28,297 bases of DNA, taken from contig CAJURZ010000024.1 in assembly GCA_910588905.1 (NCBI GenBank), positions 1 through 28,297 on the forward strand. The letters are read 5' to 3'. Both the position numbers and the translations under genes were made by a program. Shown in pieces: positions 16,684 to 24,639 of this stretch; positions within the stretch are counted from its first letter, which is position 1; every line of letters begins with the position of its first letter. The DNA comes from an uncultured Eggerthellaceae bacterium (GTDB taxonomy: Bacteria > Actinomycetota > Coriobacteriia > Coriobacteriales > Eggerthellaceae). The notes beneath the pieces were generated by a model. That model had not been told where the DNA came from, searched no databases, and was given only the letters and a program-made list of their open reading frames with translations.

Positions 16684-17718
16684 TTAGAATTTGTTGTATT
16701 GGCGCCTGCGGGCTACCAGATCGCGAGCAGCTGAGATATGTATATCGATCAAGGCATCGCTGCTATGGCATGTCTCATGCAGGGCATCGAAAACTACGGG
16801 GAGCAGACTTCGAACCTGATCGTCGCCTTTAGGTGTAAGGCGGATCATGCGTACTCTGCGGTTGTCCTCGGAGCGGGATCGGGTGATGGACGCACAGCCC
16901 TCCAGGTTCTTGAGGCATCCGGTGATATCGCTTGCATTCAGGAAGAGGAACTTCGCCACATCAGTGGTAGGGCAGGGGGTTCCCATGATCTTGAGCGCAA
17001 GGAGGATGCGGTAGTCATTGATGGTCAGTCCTGCTTCCTTGAGAGCATGGCCGGTCAACCTTCGTGAGATCATCACGGTGTCTACCAGAGCGGTATCAAG
17101 CCGCGGTGAACCATTCTCCATCCGGGGGTAAGAATGGCGTTTGACGGCGAGAAGCGAACTGATGATAGCTGCTTCGAGCTGTTCTTGAGTGAGCGTGCTC
17201 CAGTATTCGGCCATGACGGCATAGATGGCCTCGTCGGCCCGCTCTATCATCTTCCGCCCTTGCTTCGTCAGCGAAAGCTCAACGGAGCGCATGTCTCTTG
17301 CGCTGTCGTGACGGGAAACAAAGAGCCTGTCTGCCAGCTTCGATAGGGCAACAGAGATCGTGGACACGCCTACGTCTAAGTCGTGTGCGAGTTGGGTTGC
17401 TCGTATGGGAGCGGGAACGAGCATGCGAAGCAGGATACGGTATTGTAAAGGGGTGATGTTGCAGAGGTCGTGCAGTTCGTGGGTGATGGATTTCGCCAGC
17501 ATGTCCATCATGGTGAGGTAGTCGCTCATGAAGTCGAAGGCGAAGGAGAATTCAGGGAGGTGGCATTGCTCAATATGTCTGCGAGCTACCGTTTCGGGCC
17601 GTGCTTCCCCAATGGGAGGAAGAGGTGCTGTTGGGGCCTTGAGCAGTCCTTCGCTCGGCCCCTTCTGGAAGATCGCGTCTTCAGTCAGGCCTTCTTGAAG
17701 CTGGGCTGTTGCTCCCAT
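16684..17718 (-). CDS. Double MarR-type transcriptional regulator
   Basis: A 344-residue protein with two MarR winged-helix domains in tandem. Domain 1 about residues 60-190: NITPLQYRILLRML, recognition helix VGVSTISVALSKL, wing DMRSVELSLTKQGR. Domain 2 about 215-340: LTINDYRILLALK, helix NASDITGCLKNLE, wing NRRVRMIRLTPKG. MarR proteins normally dimerise as about 150-residue chains, so this may be a built-in pseudo-dimer. ATG 17718 follows GGGAG; an upstream start at 17763 would run into the operator-like repeats. It is divergent from the second molybdoenzyme operon and probably controls it and itself in response to a substrate (inference). Confidence 0.88.
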   Translation of the reverse strand: MGATAQLQEGLTEDAIFQKGPSEGLLKAPTAPLPPIGEARPETVARRHIEQCHLPEFSFAFDFMSDYLTMMDMLAKSITHELHDLCNITPLQYRILLRMLVPAPIRATQLAHDLDVGVSTISVALSKLADRLFVSRHDSARDMRSVELSLTKQGRKMIERADEAIYAVMAEYWSTLTQEQLEAAIISSLLAVKRHSYPRMENGSPRLDTALVDTVMISRRLTGHALKEAGLTINDYRILLALKIMGTPCPTTDVAKFLFLNASDITGCLKNLEGCASITRSRSEDNRRVRMIRLTPKGDDQVRSLLPVVFDALHETCHSSDALIDIHISAARDLVARRRQYNKF

Positions 17719-17743
17719 GATGCTCTCCCTTTTCGATGACCTT

Positions 17744-17788
17744 GTTAACTCATAGTTTAACATCGATATGGTTCAATGATAAAACTAT
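17744..17788. promoter_or_regulatory. Candidate operator/promoter between marR-like and molybdoenzyme genes
   Basis: Two inverted repeats lie in this divergent region: GTTAA/TTAAC arms (17744-17748 and 17757-17761), and a perfect 7-bp pair ATAGTTT (17752-17758) and AAACTAT (17782-17788). On the - strand a TTGAAC ... TATGAG pair with a 16-base spacer reads as a weak promoter for the MarR gene and overlaps these repeats. The arrangement fits autoregulation, but no binding is shown. Confidence 0.35.
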
Positions 17789-17917
17789 TCAATATGACAG
17801 TTGTTGACGAACTACCATTCCCAAAGGAGAAGCAAAGGCTTACAAATAGGCTCATGGTTCTATGCAGAATGGCTGCGTAGACAGGAACCACGCCAGAGAG
17901 AGGAGCGTGAGGTGTCC

Positions 17918-20305
17918 ATGAGCGAAGAGTCCTTCGTGTACACGGCATGTCCTGGATGGGGTGATCATGACTATTGCGCATTGAAGACCATCGTCAAGGA
18001 TGGGAAGATCGAGCGCATGGAGCGGGTCGTCTATTCAGAGCCAGAAGAACCTGACGGGCATATCTGCCAGAAGGGTTGTTTGGCTGGACGCCAGCCCTAT
18101 GATCCCAAGCGCTTGCAGAAACCGCTCAAGCGTGTGGGTGAGCGCGGAAGCGGCCAGTTTGAAGAGATCAGCTGGGACCAAGCGCTGGATGAGATCGGCG
18201 AGAAGCTGTGCCATATCCGCGACACCTATGGGCCGTCATCAGTGGTGCTCTGGAACCTGGGTGCCGGTGTACCCGCTCAGTACAGCTTTGAGAATCTGAT
18301 GCCCTTCCGGTTCGCGAACACCTTCGGCGTCACGGTGCCCTTGGGTTCCATCGGCTTGGATAACGGGCCGTTCTATGCTGAGTTCTACAATGCTGGCAGT
18401 GAGTTCCCTCGCACGGTGATCGACCCGCGTATCATGGTGGGCACCGACCTCATCTATGTCTGGGGTTGCAATCCCATTGAGAATCAGATGCGTTGTGCTC
18501 AGAATCTCGTACGGGCGCGCGAGGCCGGGGCAAAGATCGTAGATCTCGGCCTTATCTTCGACGGCACTGCTGGGTTCGCTGATGAGTTCGTAGCCATGAA
18601 GCCTGCCAGTGACGGCTATCTGGCCATGGCCATGGTGAACTACATCCTGCAGAACGACTTGCAGGCTGATGACTACTTGCTAGCGCGTACCATCTCTGCC
18701 TATCTGGTAGATGATGAGACGGGACAGCTGCTGCGCGGTGACGATGGTTGCTACTTCGTGTGGGATGCCGTCTCAAGCACACCTGTACCGGTTGCTCCTA
18801 AGGCGGGCGCTTATCCTGAGGGAGCTGATATCCCGCTGTTCGGCAGCTATGTGGCCAACGGGCGTCCCTGCGCCACGGCGCTTCAGAAGCTCAAAGACGG
18901 TGCGGCTGAATATACCTTCGAGCTCGCTGCCGAGAAATGCGGCATCACGGCTGCCGATGCTGAGCGATTGGCTTGCGATTGGGTTCAGGCTGAAAACGCG
19001 TTTATCCTGTCGGGCTATGGCCTGCGCTATCGCAACTCCAATGAGACCTATCGGCAGTTCTTGTTGCTTGGTGCGCTGACGGGCCGCTTAGGCAAGCCGG
19101 GTTCTGGTGTCTTCGAGGCGTTGCAGCTGCAGAGCTGGCCGCTCGTGTTCAACGATGTGCCTATCAGCTGCCCTGATGGTGTGGCTGCTGTGAAGTCCGT
19201 TCCTGTGCGGATGGCGGAGTGGTTCGCGAAGGCAGAAGCTGAGGATAGCCCGTACAAGGCACTGATCGTATGCTCAGGAAACCCGGTGCATCAGCAGCCC
19301 GATCGTCAGAGGTGGCTGGATGTAGTGCGTGATATGGAGCTGGTGGTTGATTATGACGTGTGGTTGACCGATACCGGCGAGATAGCAGACTACGTGTTAC
19401 CCGACCTCATGTCATTCGAGCGCGAGGATCTCATCACTGGCGCGTGCTACAACCACATCATCCTCCAGGAGCCGGCCATTGAGCCGCAAGTGGACGGTCA
19501 TGAGCCAGTGTGGGTGTTCTCTGAATTGGCGAAGCGGGTGGGCCTGGGTGACTACTTCACCATGACGGGGCCGGAGTACATCGATATCCGCTTGCAGACG
19601 CCTTACCCGCTGATAGCTGGCATTCAGCCGCCCGTCACCTATGAGCGCCTGAAGCAGGAGAAGATGATCCGCGCCGCCGCGCCTCCGGAGCCCAAATACA
19701 CGCCCTATCTGAATCCGGCAGAGGTGCTTGACAATGAGACCGGTCGCATGGAGATCATGTACTCCGAGAAGTTGGCTGACCTTGGCATGGCAGTGACGAA
19801 GGTGCTCGAGCCGAACAAGATCGGCAAGTCTGACGAATACCCCTATCAGCTATTCACAGGGCGTCAGCGGTTCTTCATGCAGTCCAGCTTCACTGACGAT
19901 CCCATCACCATAAAGCTCTCAGGTGAGACTCCGGCCACGCGGTTGAATCCTGTTCAAGCCGAACGTCTTGGGTTGGACGAAGATGACATGGTAGAGGTCT
20001 ACAACGATCGAGGTCATGTGGTTACGAGGTTGGTGCTGGATGAATCAGTACCCGACGGCACTGTGCATGTATGGTTCGGCTGGCGGCGCCGCCAGTTCGA
20101 AGAGGGTACCTATGCCGAGATCACCCATCAGTGCGCTGGACAAGACTCCCAAGGGCCTGTTGAGGATAAGTGGTTCGCTGACTGGTTGGCTGCTGGACAT
20201 CATCCTAATCCCTATGTAGAGGCCATGAGCTCGCTCACTGGTTCTACTGATTGCTATTGGGATTCCTATTGCAATATCCGCCCCTATGCAGGCAAGGAGG
20301 CATGA
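17918..20305 (+). CDS. Second molybdopterin-dependent oxidoreductase, catalytic subunit
   Basis: A 795-residue DMSO-reductase-superfamily catalytic subunit. ATG 17918 is behind GTGAGGTG; the frame is open back to 17801 but nothing supports an earlier start. Cysteines near the N-terminus are C11, C20, C50 and C54 (C-x8-C-x29-C-x3-C), an irregular FeS site in which a residue normally Cys appears to be D16 in CPGWGDHDYC. Cofactor-binding stretches include RLQKPLKRVGERG, YVWGCNPIENQMR and a C-terminal LFTGRQRFF. No twin-arginine signal is present, so it should be cytoplasmic. The FeS subunit gene follows after three bases. It differs clearly from the first molybdoenzyme of this window in its N-terminus and belongs to another branch. 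Substrate unknown; small aromatic or acetylene-hydratase-like chemistry is possible but not shown. Confidence 0.93.
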   Translation: MSEESFVYTACPGWGDHDYCALKTIVKDGKIERMERVVYSEPEEPDGHICQKGCLAGRQPYDPKRLQKPLKRVGERGSGQFEEISWDQALDEIGEKLCHIRDTYGPSSVVLWNLGAGVPAQYSFENLMPFRFANTFGVTVPLGSIGLDNGPFYAEFYNAGSEFPRTVIDPRIMVGTDLIYVWGCNPIENQMRCAQNLVRAREAGAKIVDLGLIFDGTAGFADEFVAMKPASDGYLAMAMVNYILQNDLQADDYLLARTISAYLVDDETGQLLRGDDGCYFVWDAVSSTPVPVAPKAGAYPEGADIPLFGSYVANGRPCATALQKLKDGAAEYTFELAAEKCGITAADAERLACDWVQAENAFILSGYGLRYRNSNETYRQFLLLGALTGRLGKPGSGVFEALQLQSWPLVFNDVPISCPDGVAAVKSVPVRMAEWFAKAEAEDSPYKALIVCSGNPVHQQPDRQRWLDVVRDMELVVDYDVWLTDTGEIADYVLPDLMSFEREDLITGACYNHIILQEPAIEPQVDGHEPVWVFSELAKRVGLGDYFTMTGPEYIDIRLQTPYPLIAGIQPPVTYERLKQEKMIRAAAPPEPKYTPYLNPAEVLDNETGRMEIMYSEKLADLGMAVTKVLEPNKIGKSDEYPYQLFTGRQRFFMQSSFTDDPITIKLSGETPATRLNPVQAERLGLDEDDMVEVYNDRGHVVTRLVLDESVPDGTVHVWFGWRRRQFEEGTYAEITHQCAGQDSQGPVEDKWFADWLAAGHHPNPYVEAMSSLTGSTDCYWDSYCNIRPYAGKEA

Positions 20306-20308
20306 GCC

Positions 20309-20725
20309 ATGGCGTATAAGATGTTGGTGGATGTAGATCGTTGTATAGGGTGCTGGACCTGTGCGATGGCTTGCAAGGTCGGCAATCACCTCCAAGACGA
20401 TGAATATCGAGTAGAAGTGAAGACCCATGGCTCAGGTTTGGGGATCGATCGTCCCGAAGGGGTCTACCCTGACCTTCGTATGTGGTGGCAGCCCATCTAC
20501 CTGCCCAGCTGTACGTTCTGTGCCGAACGCATGGCAGAGGACCTGCCCCAGTTCTGCGTCATGGATTGCCCTACCCAGGCGCTTGCCTTCGGCAACGATG
20601 ACGACCCTGCTTCTGCCTACGGAGAGGCTCGGGCACGGGTAGAGCAGCGTGGTGTCCGAATATGGCAGCAGGAGGGTGCTGGCACGGATACCCGAGCGCA
20701 GATCGATTACGCCAGCGCTCGGTAA
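20309..20725 (+). CDS. 4Fe-4S dicluster electron-transfer subunit of the second molybdoenzyme
   Basis: A 138-residue ferredoxin-like protein. Cys sets: C12, C15, C18, C22 (CIGCWTCAMAC) and C68, C71, C83, C87 (CTFCA...CVMDCP), enough for two [4Fe-4S] clusters. It resembles a shortened DmsB/NrfC subunit with only two clusters instead of four. ATG 20309 is eight bases after AAGGAGG and three after the stop of the catalytic subunit, so the pair is coupled. A further ATG at 20302 overlaps the stop but is out of frame. No membrane subunit follows, so electrons probably come from a soluble donor (inference). Confidence 0.93.
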   Translation: MAYKMLVDVDRCIGCWTCAMACKVGNHLQDDEYRVEVKTHGSGLGIDRPEGVYPDLRMWWQPIYLPSCTFCAERMAEDLPQFCVMDCPTQALAFGNDDDPASAYGEARARVEQRGVRIWQQEGAGTDTRAQIDYASAR

Positions 20726-20746
20726 GAGCACGTTCAGTTCGTACGC

Positions 20747-20777
20747 AAGGGGAGGCGGCGGTGGGTCGTTTCCCCTT
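20747..20777. terminator. Possible bidirectional terminator between convergent genes
   Basis: AAGGGGA (20747-20753) and TCCCCTT (20771-20777) can pair around a 17-base GC-rich loop, between the FeS subunit stop and the TetR stop. It lacks a clear T-run on either side, so it is a weak call. Confidence 0.33.
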
Positions 20778-20821
20778 GAGCATCTGCATGCACTATTCCT
20801 TGTCTCTGCGTTTCTCGAGGC

Positions 20822-21385
20822 TTAGATGTGTATCTCCTCTACTGCGCGCATCCCGCCATCAATGAAGATATCTATGACCTGGCGGATGTGTTCCCAATCA
20901 CTGCGTTCGGCGAATTCGGAGGTAGCCACAGCATGACATCCGCTCATCTGGAACAGGCGTAGAGCGCGCAGAGCGCCTTGGTCAATCCCTTTGGCGGCAG
21001 CGTCAGCGTTCGCTTCAAGGTCTTCCCAGGTGAAAGCCATCATGGCGGGGAAGAATCCAACTTCGCGGATCACTCCAGCGTAGCGCTGTTCTGATCGTAT
21101 CCGATCGCAGTAGAGCGGCTTGCCTTCTCCTGAGCAGCCGATGCTCTCAGAACAGAATCGCTCTGAGAAGGTACGCACATCGGACATGACTTCCGCTACC
21201 AATTCCTCATAGACATCGTTCAGATTACCGTAGTGGGCGTAGAACGTGGCGCGGCTCACCGAGGCTGATCGGGCAAGTTCGCTTACGGTGACCTCCATGA
21301 GAGGTTTCGTTCGCAGGAGGCCTGCGAGTGCATCTCGGATGCGTTTCGCGCTGCTTTCGAATCTTGCATCTTTGGTAACGGGCAT
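20822..21385 (-). CDS. TetR/AcrR family transcriptional regulator
   Basis: A 187-residue protein with an N-terminal TetR helix-turn-helix (residues about 12-58: IRDALAGLLRTKPLMEVTV, then SELARSASVSRATFYAHYGN). The C-terminal ligand and dimer domain is unassigned and holds a mid-domain GCSGEG loop. The ATG at 21385 is preceded by AAGGAAG. It converges on the molybdoenzyme FeS gene and diverges from the first DUF262 gene, so it could control either side or itself. A short inverted repeat, ACAAT...ATTGT, lies 30-50 bases upstream. Confidence 0.9.
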   Translation of the reverse strand: MPVTKDARFESSAKRIRDALAGLLRTKPLMEVTVSELARSASVSRATFYAHYGNLNDVYEELVAEVMSDVRTFSERFCSESIGCSGEGKPLYCDRIRSEQRYAGVIREVGFFPAMMAFTWEDLEANADAAAKGIDQGALRALRLFQMSGCHAVATSEFAERSDWEHIRQVIDIFIDGGMRAVEEIHI

Positions 21386-21415
21386 GGATCCAGCTTCCTT
21401 GAAGGGAACTATTGA

Positions 21416-21434
21416 ACAATTTGTACGATATTGT
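21416..21434. promoter_or_regulatory. Short inverted repeat upstream of tetR-like gene
   Basis: ACAAT (21416-21420) and ATTGT (21430-21434) are perfect 5-bp arms across a 9-base centre containing GTAC. Position and size fit a TetR operator, but the arms are short enough to arise by chance. Confidence 0.25.
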
Positions 21435-21494
21435 AAAGCACTAGGAGGCTAAGGCCATCATACTGTGTGGAGACGAACAGAGAGGGGTGCCTTC

Positions 21495-22577
21495 ATGGAA
21501 GTGATGCAGAGCGGATTGCTGGATTTCATCGGAAGTGATGGGCGTTTCATCATACCTGCCTACCAACGTCTCTATTTCTGGACGACATCCCAATGCGAGG
21601 AGCTGTGGCTTGACATCATGAGAGCCGGCAGGGCTGACAGGAACCACTTTCTTGGTACGTTGCTCTATCGTGTGGATGATAGGGAAGGGGAGGTGCGCGT
21701 CTTCGAGATCATCGATGGACAGCAGCGTCTCACCACTGTCTCTCTCATCATCTTGGCTCTGTCGCACTACCTCAATGAACATCCAGAAGAGAGTGGCGAA
21801 TGCGGGGTAGACCCTGATGTCATCATGACCGATCTCATCGTGGGGAGAGGCAGAGGTGATGACAATGATCCGCTCAAGCTCACATTGTCCCAACACGACA
21901 TCCCTGCCTATAGAGCCGTCGTTGGAGGCAAAGAGGCGGACCCGTCTTCCACCATTGTTAAGAATCTATCCTTCTTCAAAGAGAAGATGGAGATGGGTGG
22001 CTTCGATCTTGGAGCACTCCTTGAGGGGCTACGATGCCTGACAGTGGTATTGGTGCACGTGGATGATCCAGAAGAGGCTCAAGCCATCTTCGAGAGCATC
22101 AATTCTAAGGGCCTTCAGCTCAATGTGGCTGACATGGTGCGCAATTACCTTCTCTTGGCGGAATGCCATGATGAGCAGACGCGGTTATATGAGCAGTATT
22201 GGAAACCGAGCCAAGAGATGTTCGCGCCGGACCCTGGTTCTTTGAAGCTCAATACGGGAATCAAGAGCTGGCTTTCTATACGGCTCAAGGGTGCTCGCAT
22301 CTTGAGCGCAGGGCAGGTTTACAACTCCTTTAAGAAATACGCTGAGGATGTATACCGAGGCGAGAAGGAGCCTATCTTGCGGGAGCTTCGCGGCTTTTGC
22401 TTGATGTGGGCCGAGAACTTCCGTTACCACGGGGTCAAGAGATTTCGTTCCGGCATTGATTGGGCTGAGATAGGTGCCCCAACCCTAACGGCAGGATACG
22501 AGCTCAAGAAAGCCAACAATGAAGCCTATGCTCAAAAGCTCCGCGAGCAGCTTCGTGAAACAGATTCGTGCTGGTAG
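21495..22577 (+). CDS. DUF262-only protein A (GmrSD N-terminal-like, no HNH half)
   Basis: A 360-residue protein starting at ATG 21495. It shows the DUF262 landmarks: PAYQRLYFW (21-29), IIDGQQRLT (72-80), and the FESINSKGLQLNVADMVRN motif near residue 200. DUF262 binds and hydrolyses nucleotides in GmrS/GmrSD and SspE restriction proteins, which normally run on to a DUF1524 HNH nuclease domain and total 550-700 residues. Here the frame stops at 22577 and no HNH motif is present. A second DUF262 gene starts 27 bases later. Either both are decayed, or they form a two-protein DUF262 complex. It could be part of an anti-phage system, given the MntA/HepT and restriction genes nearby. Confidence 0.85.
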   Translation: MEVMQSGLLDFIGSDGRFIIPAYQRLYFWTTSQCEELWLDIMRAGRADRNHFLGTLLYRVDDREGEVRVFEIIDGQQRLTTVSLIILALSHYLNEHPEESGECGVDPDVIMTDLIVGRGRGDDNDPLKLTLSQHDIPAYRAVVGGKEADPSSTIVKNLSFFKEKMEMGGFDLGALLEGLRCLTVVLVHVDDPEEAQAIFESINSKGLQLNVADMVRNYLLLAECHDEQTRLYEQYWKPSQEMFAPDPGSLKLNTGIKSWLSIRLKGARILSAGQVYNSFKKYAEDVYRGEKEPILRELRGFCLMWAENFRYHGVKRFRSGIDWAEIGAPTLTAGYELKKANNEAYAQKLREQLRETDSCW

Positions 22578-22604
22578 CTTTCGGGGAGAGGAGAAGGAGC
22601 GATC

Positions 22605-23633
22605 ATGATCGTATCTCTTGTGCCGCTTTTGGATATCTTGGAAGAGCCGGGGACACGGTATCTCATTCCCATCTTCCAGCGCGTTTATTCATGGGACCGT
22701 CTACAGTGCGATCAGTTGTGGGATGATGTGCTGAGGGCGCTTGATCAGGGTAAGACCCATTTCTCGGGTACCATCATCTCTCGCCCCGAAGCCGATGACG
22801 GTGGGGATGCGCTCATGCGTGAGCAGGGTTTTCGTCGGGTTAGCCTGATCGATGGGCAGCAGCGTCTCACTACGGTCATGTTAATGCTCATAGCTCTCAG
22901 AGATCATTGGCGCGAAGAGGGAGCTTTGGCTCAAGCGGCTCAGATAGATACGGAGTATCTCCATGTTGCTCCGGGCATCTTCAAGCTAAGATCATCAGAG
23001 GCTGATATGCCAACGCTAGCTCATCTGATCGATGGCGTTGGGCTTCCGGTGGCCGATGAATCTTCGCAGCTTCTTTTGGAAAATCACCTTCATTTCAAAG
23101 AGAAGCTGGAAACTTCGTCAATTGACGGGGAAGCAATGCTTGAAGGCTTGCATGCTCTCCGGGTGGTGTTAGTCGAGCTGGAGGAGGAAGACAGACCACA
23201 ACAGGTCTTCGAAAGCCTCAATGCGAAGGGACGACCCCTTTCAACGACGGACTTGCTTCGCAATGTGCTGCTGGTGAGATATGGCCAGGAAGAGCAAGAG
23301 CGTCTGTTCGACATCTATTGGTCGCCTATCGATGATGCCTTTCGGCGGTTCGGAACTGAGCAGGATATCTATCTTGACGCAGCATTGCATTCCTGGCTCT
23401 CCAAGAATGCACCTGGCGCCAACGCAACGAAGCGATCTGATCTGTACCAGGCGTTCAAGGTCTTCATTGCCCAAAGCGCTTCGATCGTCCTTGAGGAGTT
23501 GCTCGTGTCCATCAATGCAGAATGCTTGGCGTTCGCTGCGAACCCTGATGCTCCGGAAGCTCGTGAGCACCTTGATTGGGTGACAGATAAGCCCAAAGGC
23601 CTCATCTCTCAAAGAAAGCTCTTCGGAGACTGA
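22605..23633 (+). CDS. DUF262-only protein B (GmrSD N-terminal-like, no HNH half)
   Basis: A 342-residue protein, a diverged relative of the gene just upstream. Landmarks: IPIFQRVYSW (21-30), LIDGQQRLTT (81-90), and FESLNAKGRPLSTTDLLRN near residue 200. It ends at about the same alignment point as its neighbour, again without DUF1524/HNH. The ATG at 22605 follows GAGGAGAAGGAG. The shared end point in two diverged copies argues against two independent random truncations. Hairpins follow the stop codon. The function, probably nucleotide-dependent defence, is inferred from the family only. Confidence 0.85.
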   Translation: MIVSLVPLLDILEEPGTRYLIPIFQRVYSWDRLQCDQLWDDVLRALDQGKTHFSGTIISRPEADDGGDALMREQGFRRVSLIDGQQRLTTVMLMLIALRDHWREEGALAQAAQIDTEYLHVAPGIFKLRSSEADMPTLAHLIDGVGLPVADESSQLLLENHLHFKEKLETSSIDGEAMLEGLHALRVVLVELEEEDRPQQVFESLNAKGRPLSTTDLLRNVLLVRYGQEEQERLFDIYWSPIDDAFRRFGTEQDIYLDAALHSWLSKNAPGANATKRSDLYQAFKVFIAQSASIVLEELLVSINAECLAFAANPDAPEAREHLDWVTDKPKGLISQRKLFGD

Positions 23634-23656
23634 TCTCAAAATGCGACAGGGGGTCA

Positions 23657-23725
23657 GGTCGATCCTGATCGACCCCTACCAGGGGTTTGCTGTGTTCTCT
23701 TGTAGGGGCTGATCTCGGTCAGCCC
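23657..23725 (+). terminator. Two hairpins after the DUF262 pair
   Basis: GGTCGAT/ATCGACC (23657-23663, 23668-23674) with a CCTG loop, and GGGCTGA/TCAGCCC (23706-23712, 23719-23725) with a six-base loop. Each stem is seven perfect base pairs. Neither is followed by a clear T-run, so they may act together as a weak terminator. The next genes run in the opposite direction. Confidence 0.45.
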
Positions 23726-23758
23726 GTTGTGACACCCGGGCGAATCCTGTGCGTCAGG

Positions 23759-23863
23759 CTACTCGGCAGGTACTGCAATGAATATGTTGCGCGTGGTCTT
23801 CGCGCAACGCCTTCTGGCCAGTAGGGATTTCTTATCGTCCAACTTATCCGTATCGGTACGCAT
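23759..23863 (-). CDS. Small ORF or gene remnant with a conserved-looking C-terminus
   Basis: On the - strand an open frame ends with TAG at 23759-23761. It reads clearly as protein (IPYVLNHFDDRM, then KLDDKKSLLARRRCAKTTRN and a final FIAVPAE). ATG 23863 gives 34 residues; GTG or TTG starts slightly upstream or extension back into the HEPN gene region (up to a stop near 23955) would be longer. It may be a genuine small basic protein or the 3' end of a gene cut by the arrival of the MntA/HepT pair. I do not recognise the family. The rest of 23634-23906 holds only the two hairpins. Confidence 0.35.
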   Translation of the reverse strand: MRTDTDKLDDKKSLLARRRCAKTTRNIFIAVPAE

Positions 23864-23906
23864 GCGATCATCGAAGTGATTCAACACGTAAGGGATGATC
23901 GCGAAA

Positions 23907-24311
23907 TCAGAATGACTCCAAGAGCTCAGCCGGATACAACCCTTCGAGATCTGAGATCAACTTTTCGAAGACCGCGATATATTCGGAATTGATGGCGACG
24001 ACCAAGTGATCCGCTAACGCCTGGTCATAGACGTGCTCTGCCGCATTGCGATCATCGAGCATGCGCAGCCAGAGCTCTTCGTCGATGAGGTCATAGGCAC
24101 TATAAGCGGCCTTGATGATGCCTCGTGGAGAACCCGTTGCGGCATCGAGCCTGCCCTCGTACTCGAGCGTCTTCCGGAGCAGCTTCCAAGCCAGTTCGAA
24201 CTGCATGGCGAACTTGTCGATGATGCCGCTCAAGACGAACTCATTGCTGAGATCCTGATAGGGGGCTCGCTTCAGGATATCCAGATTGGCCTTATAGTTG
24301 GCATACTTCAT
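23907..24311 (-). CDS. HepT-type HEPN protein (HI0074 family)
   Basis: A 134-residue all-helical protein of the 'nucleotidyltransferase substrate-binding' family. ATG 24311 is preferred over an upstream in-frame start at 24335. R88, H93 and Y95 form R-x4-H-x-Y (RNAAEHVY), the HEPN RNase motif whose Tyr is AMPylated by the partner in characterised HepT proteins. The gene overlaps the upstream nucleotidyltransferase gene by 20 bases, so the two are coupled. The expected role is the RNase toxin of a type II-like toxin-antitoxin pair. The HI0074 branch is less studied, so toxin activity is not certain. Confidence 0.87.
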   Translation of the reverse strand: MKYANYKANLDILKRAPYQDLSNEFVLSGIIDKFAMQFELAWKLLRKTLEYEGRLDAATGSPRGIIKAAYSAYDLIDEELWLRMLDDRNAAEHVYDQALADHLVVAINSEYIAVFEKLISDLEGLYPAELLESF

Positions 24312-24591
24312 AGAGCACGACCCCCTCTTCGGCAATACGCCCGCTCAGCTTTTCGCTGACCCCTTGATCCATGTTGATGAAGTCGAAGGAGAGCAGTGTC
24401 GGGCACTCCTCTTCGAGTACTGCTTTGAAATCGTTGAGGCAACCACCTGATAGGGCAAGATCGATGTCGCTCTTCTCAGAGAAGCGGCCGGTAGCACGCG
24501 AACCGAAGAGGATGAGCCGGTGGATGCCCTGCGCTTGGGCTGCTTCGACGATGAAAGCCAAGACCTCGTCCTTCAATCCGAAGCGGTTCAT
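24292..24591 (-). CDS. MntA-type minimal nucleotidyltransferase (HI0073 family)
   Basis: A 99-residue minimal nucleotidyltransferase. GSRATG (30-35) and SDIDL with D42 and D44 form the catalytic G-S-x(n)-D-x-D motif. This is the single-domain size of MntA antitoxins. Characterised partners transfer AMP onto the HEPN protein's Tyr and so silence it. It is upstream of, and overlaps by 20 bases, the HepT-like gene, the normal gene order. It begins just downstream of the tRNA-Asp remnant and its terminator, so it probably has its own promoter in the short gap, which I cannot point to. Confidence 0.9.
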   Translation of the reverse strand: MNRFGLKDEVLAFIVEAAQAQGIHRLILFGSRATGRFSEKSDIDLALSGGCLNDFKAVLEEECPTLLSFDFINMDQGVSEKLSGRIAEEGVVLYEVCQL

Positions 24592-24606
24592 CGAAGCCCT
24601 CTCTAT

Positions 24607-24635
24607 AAGAAAAGCCGCTGGTCATTCAGCGGCTT
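24607..24635 (-). terminator. tRNA-Asp terminator (left copy)
   Basis: AAGCCGCTG (24612-24620) and CAGCGGCTT (24627-24635) form a perfect 9-bp stem with a six-base loop. On the - strand it is followed by TTTTCTTAT, as expected of an intrinsic terminator. It sits right after the 3' end of the tRNA-Asp remnant and so is probably the original chromosomal terminator of that tRNA gene. Confidence 0.75.
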
Positions 24636-24639
24636 CAAC

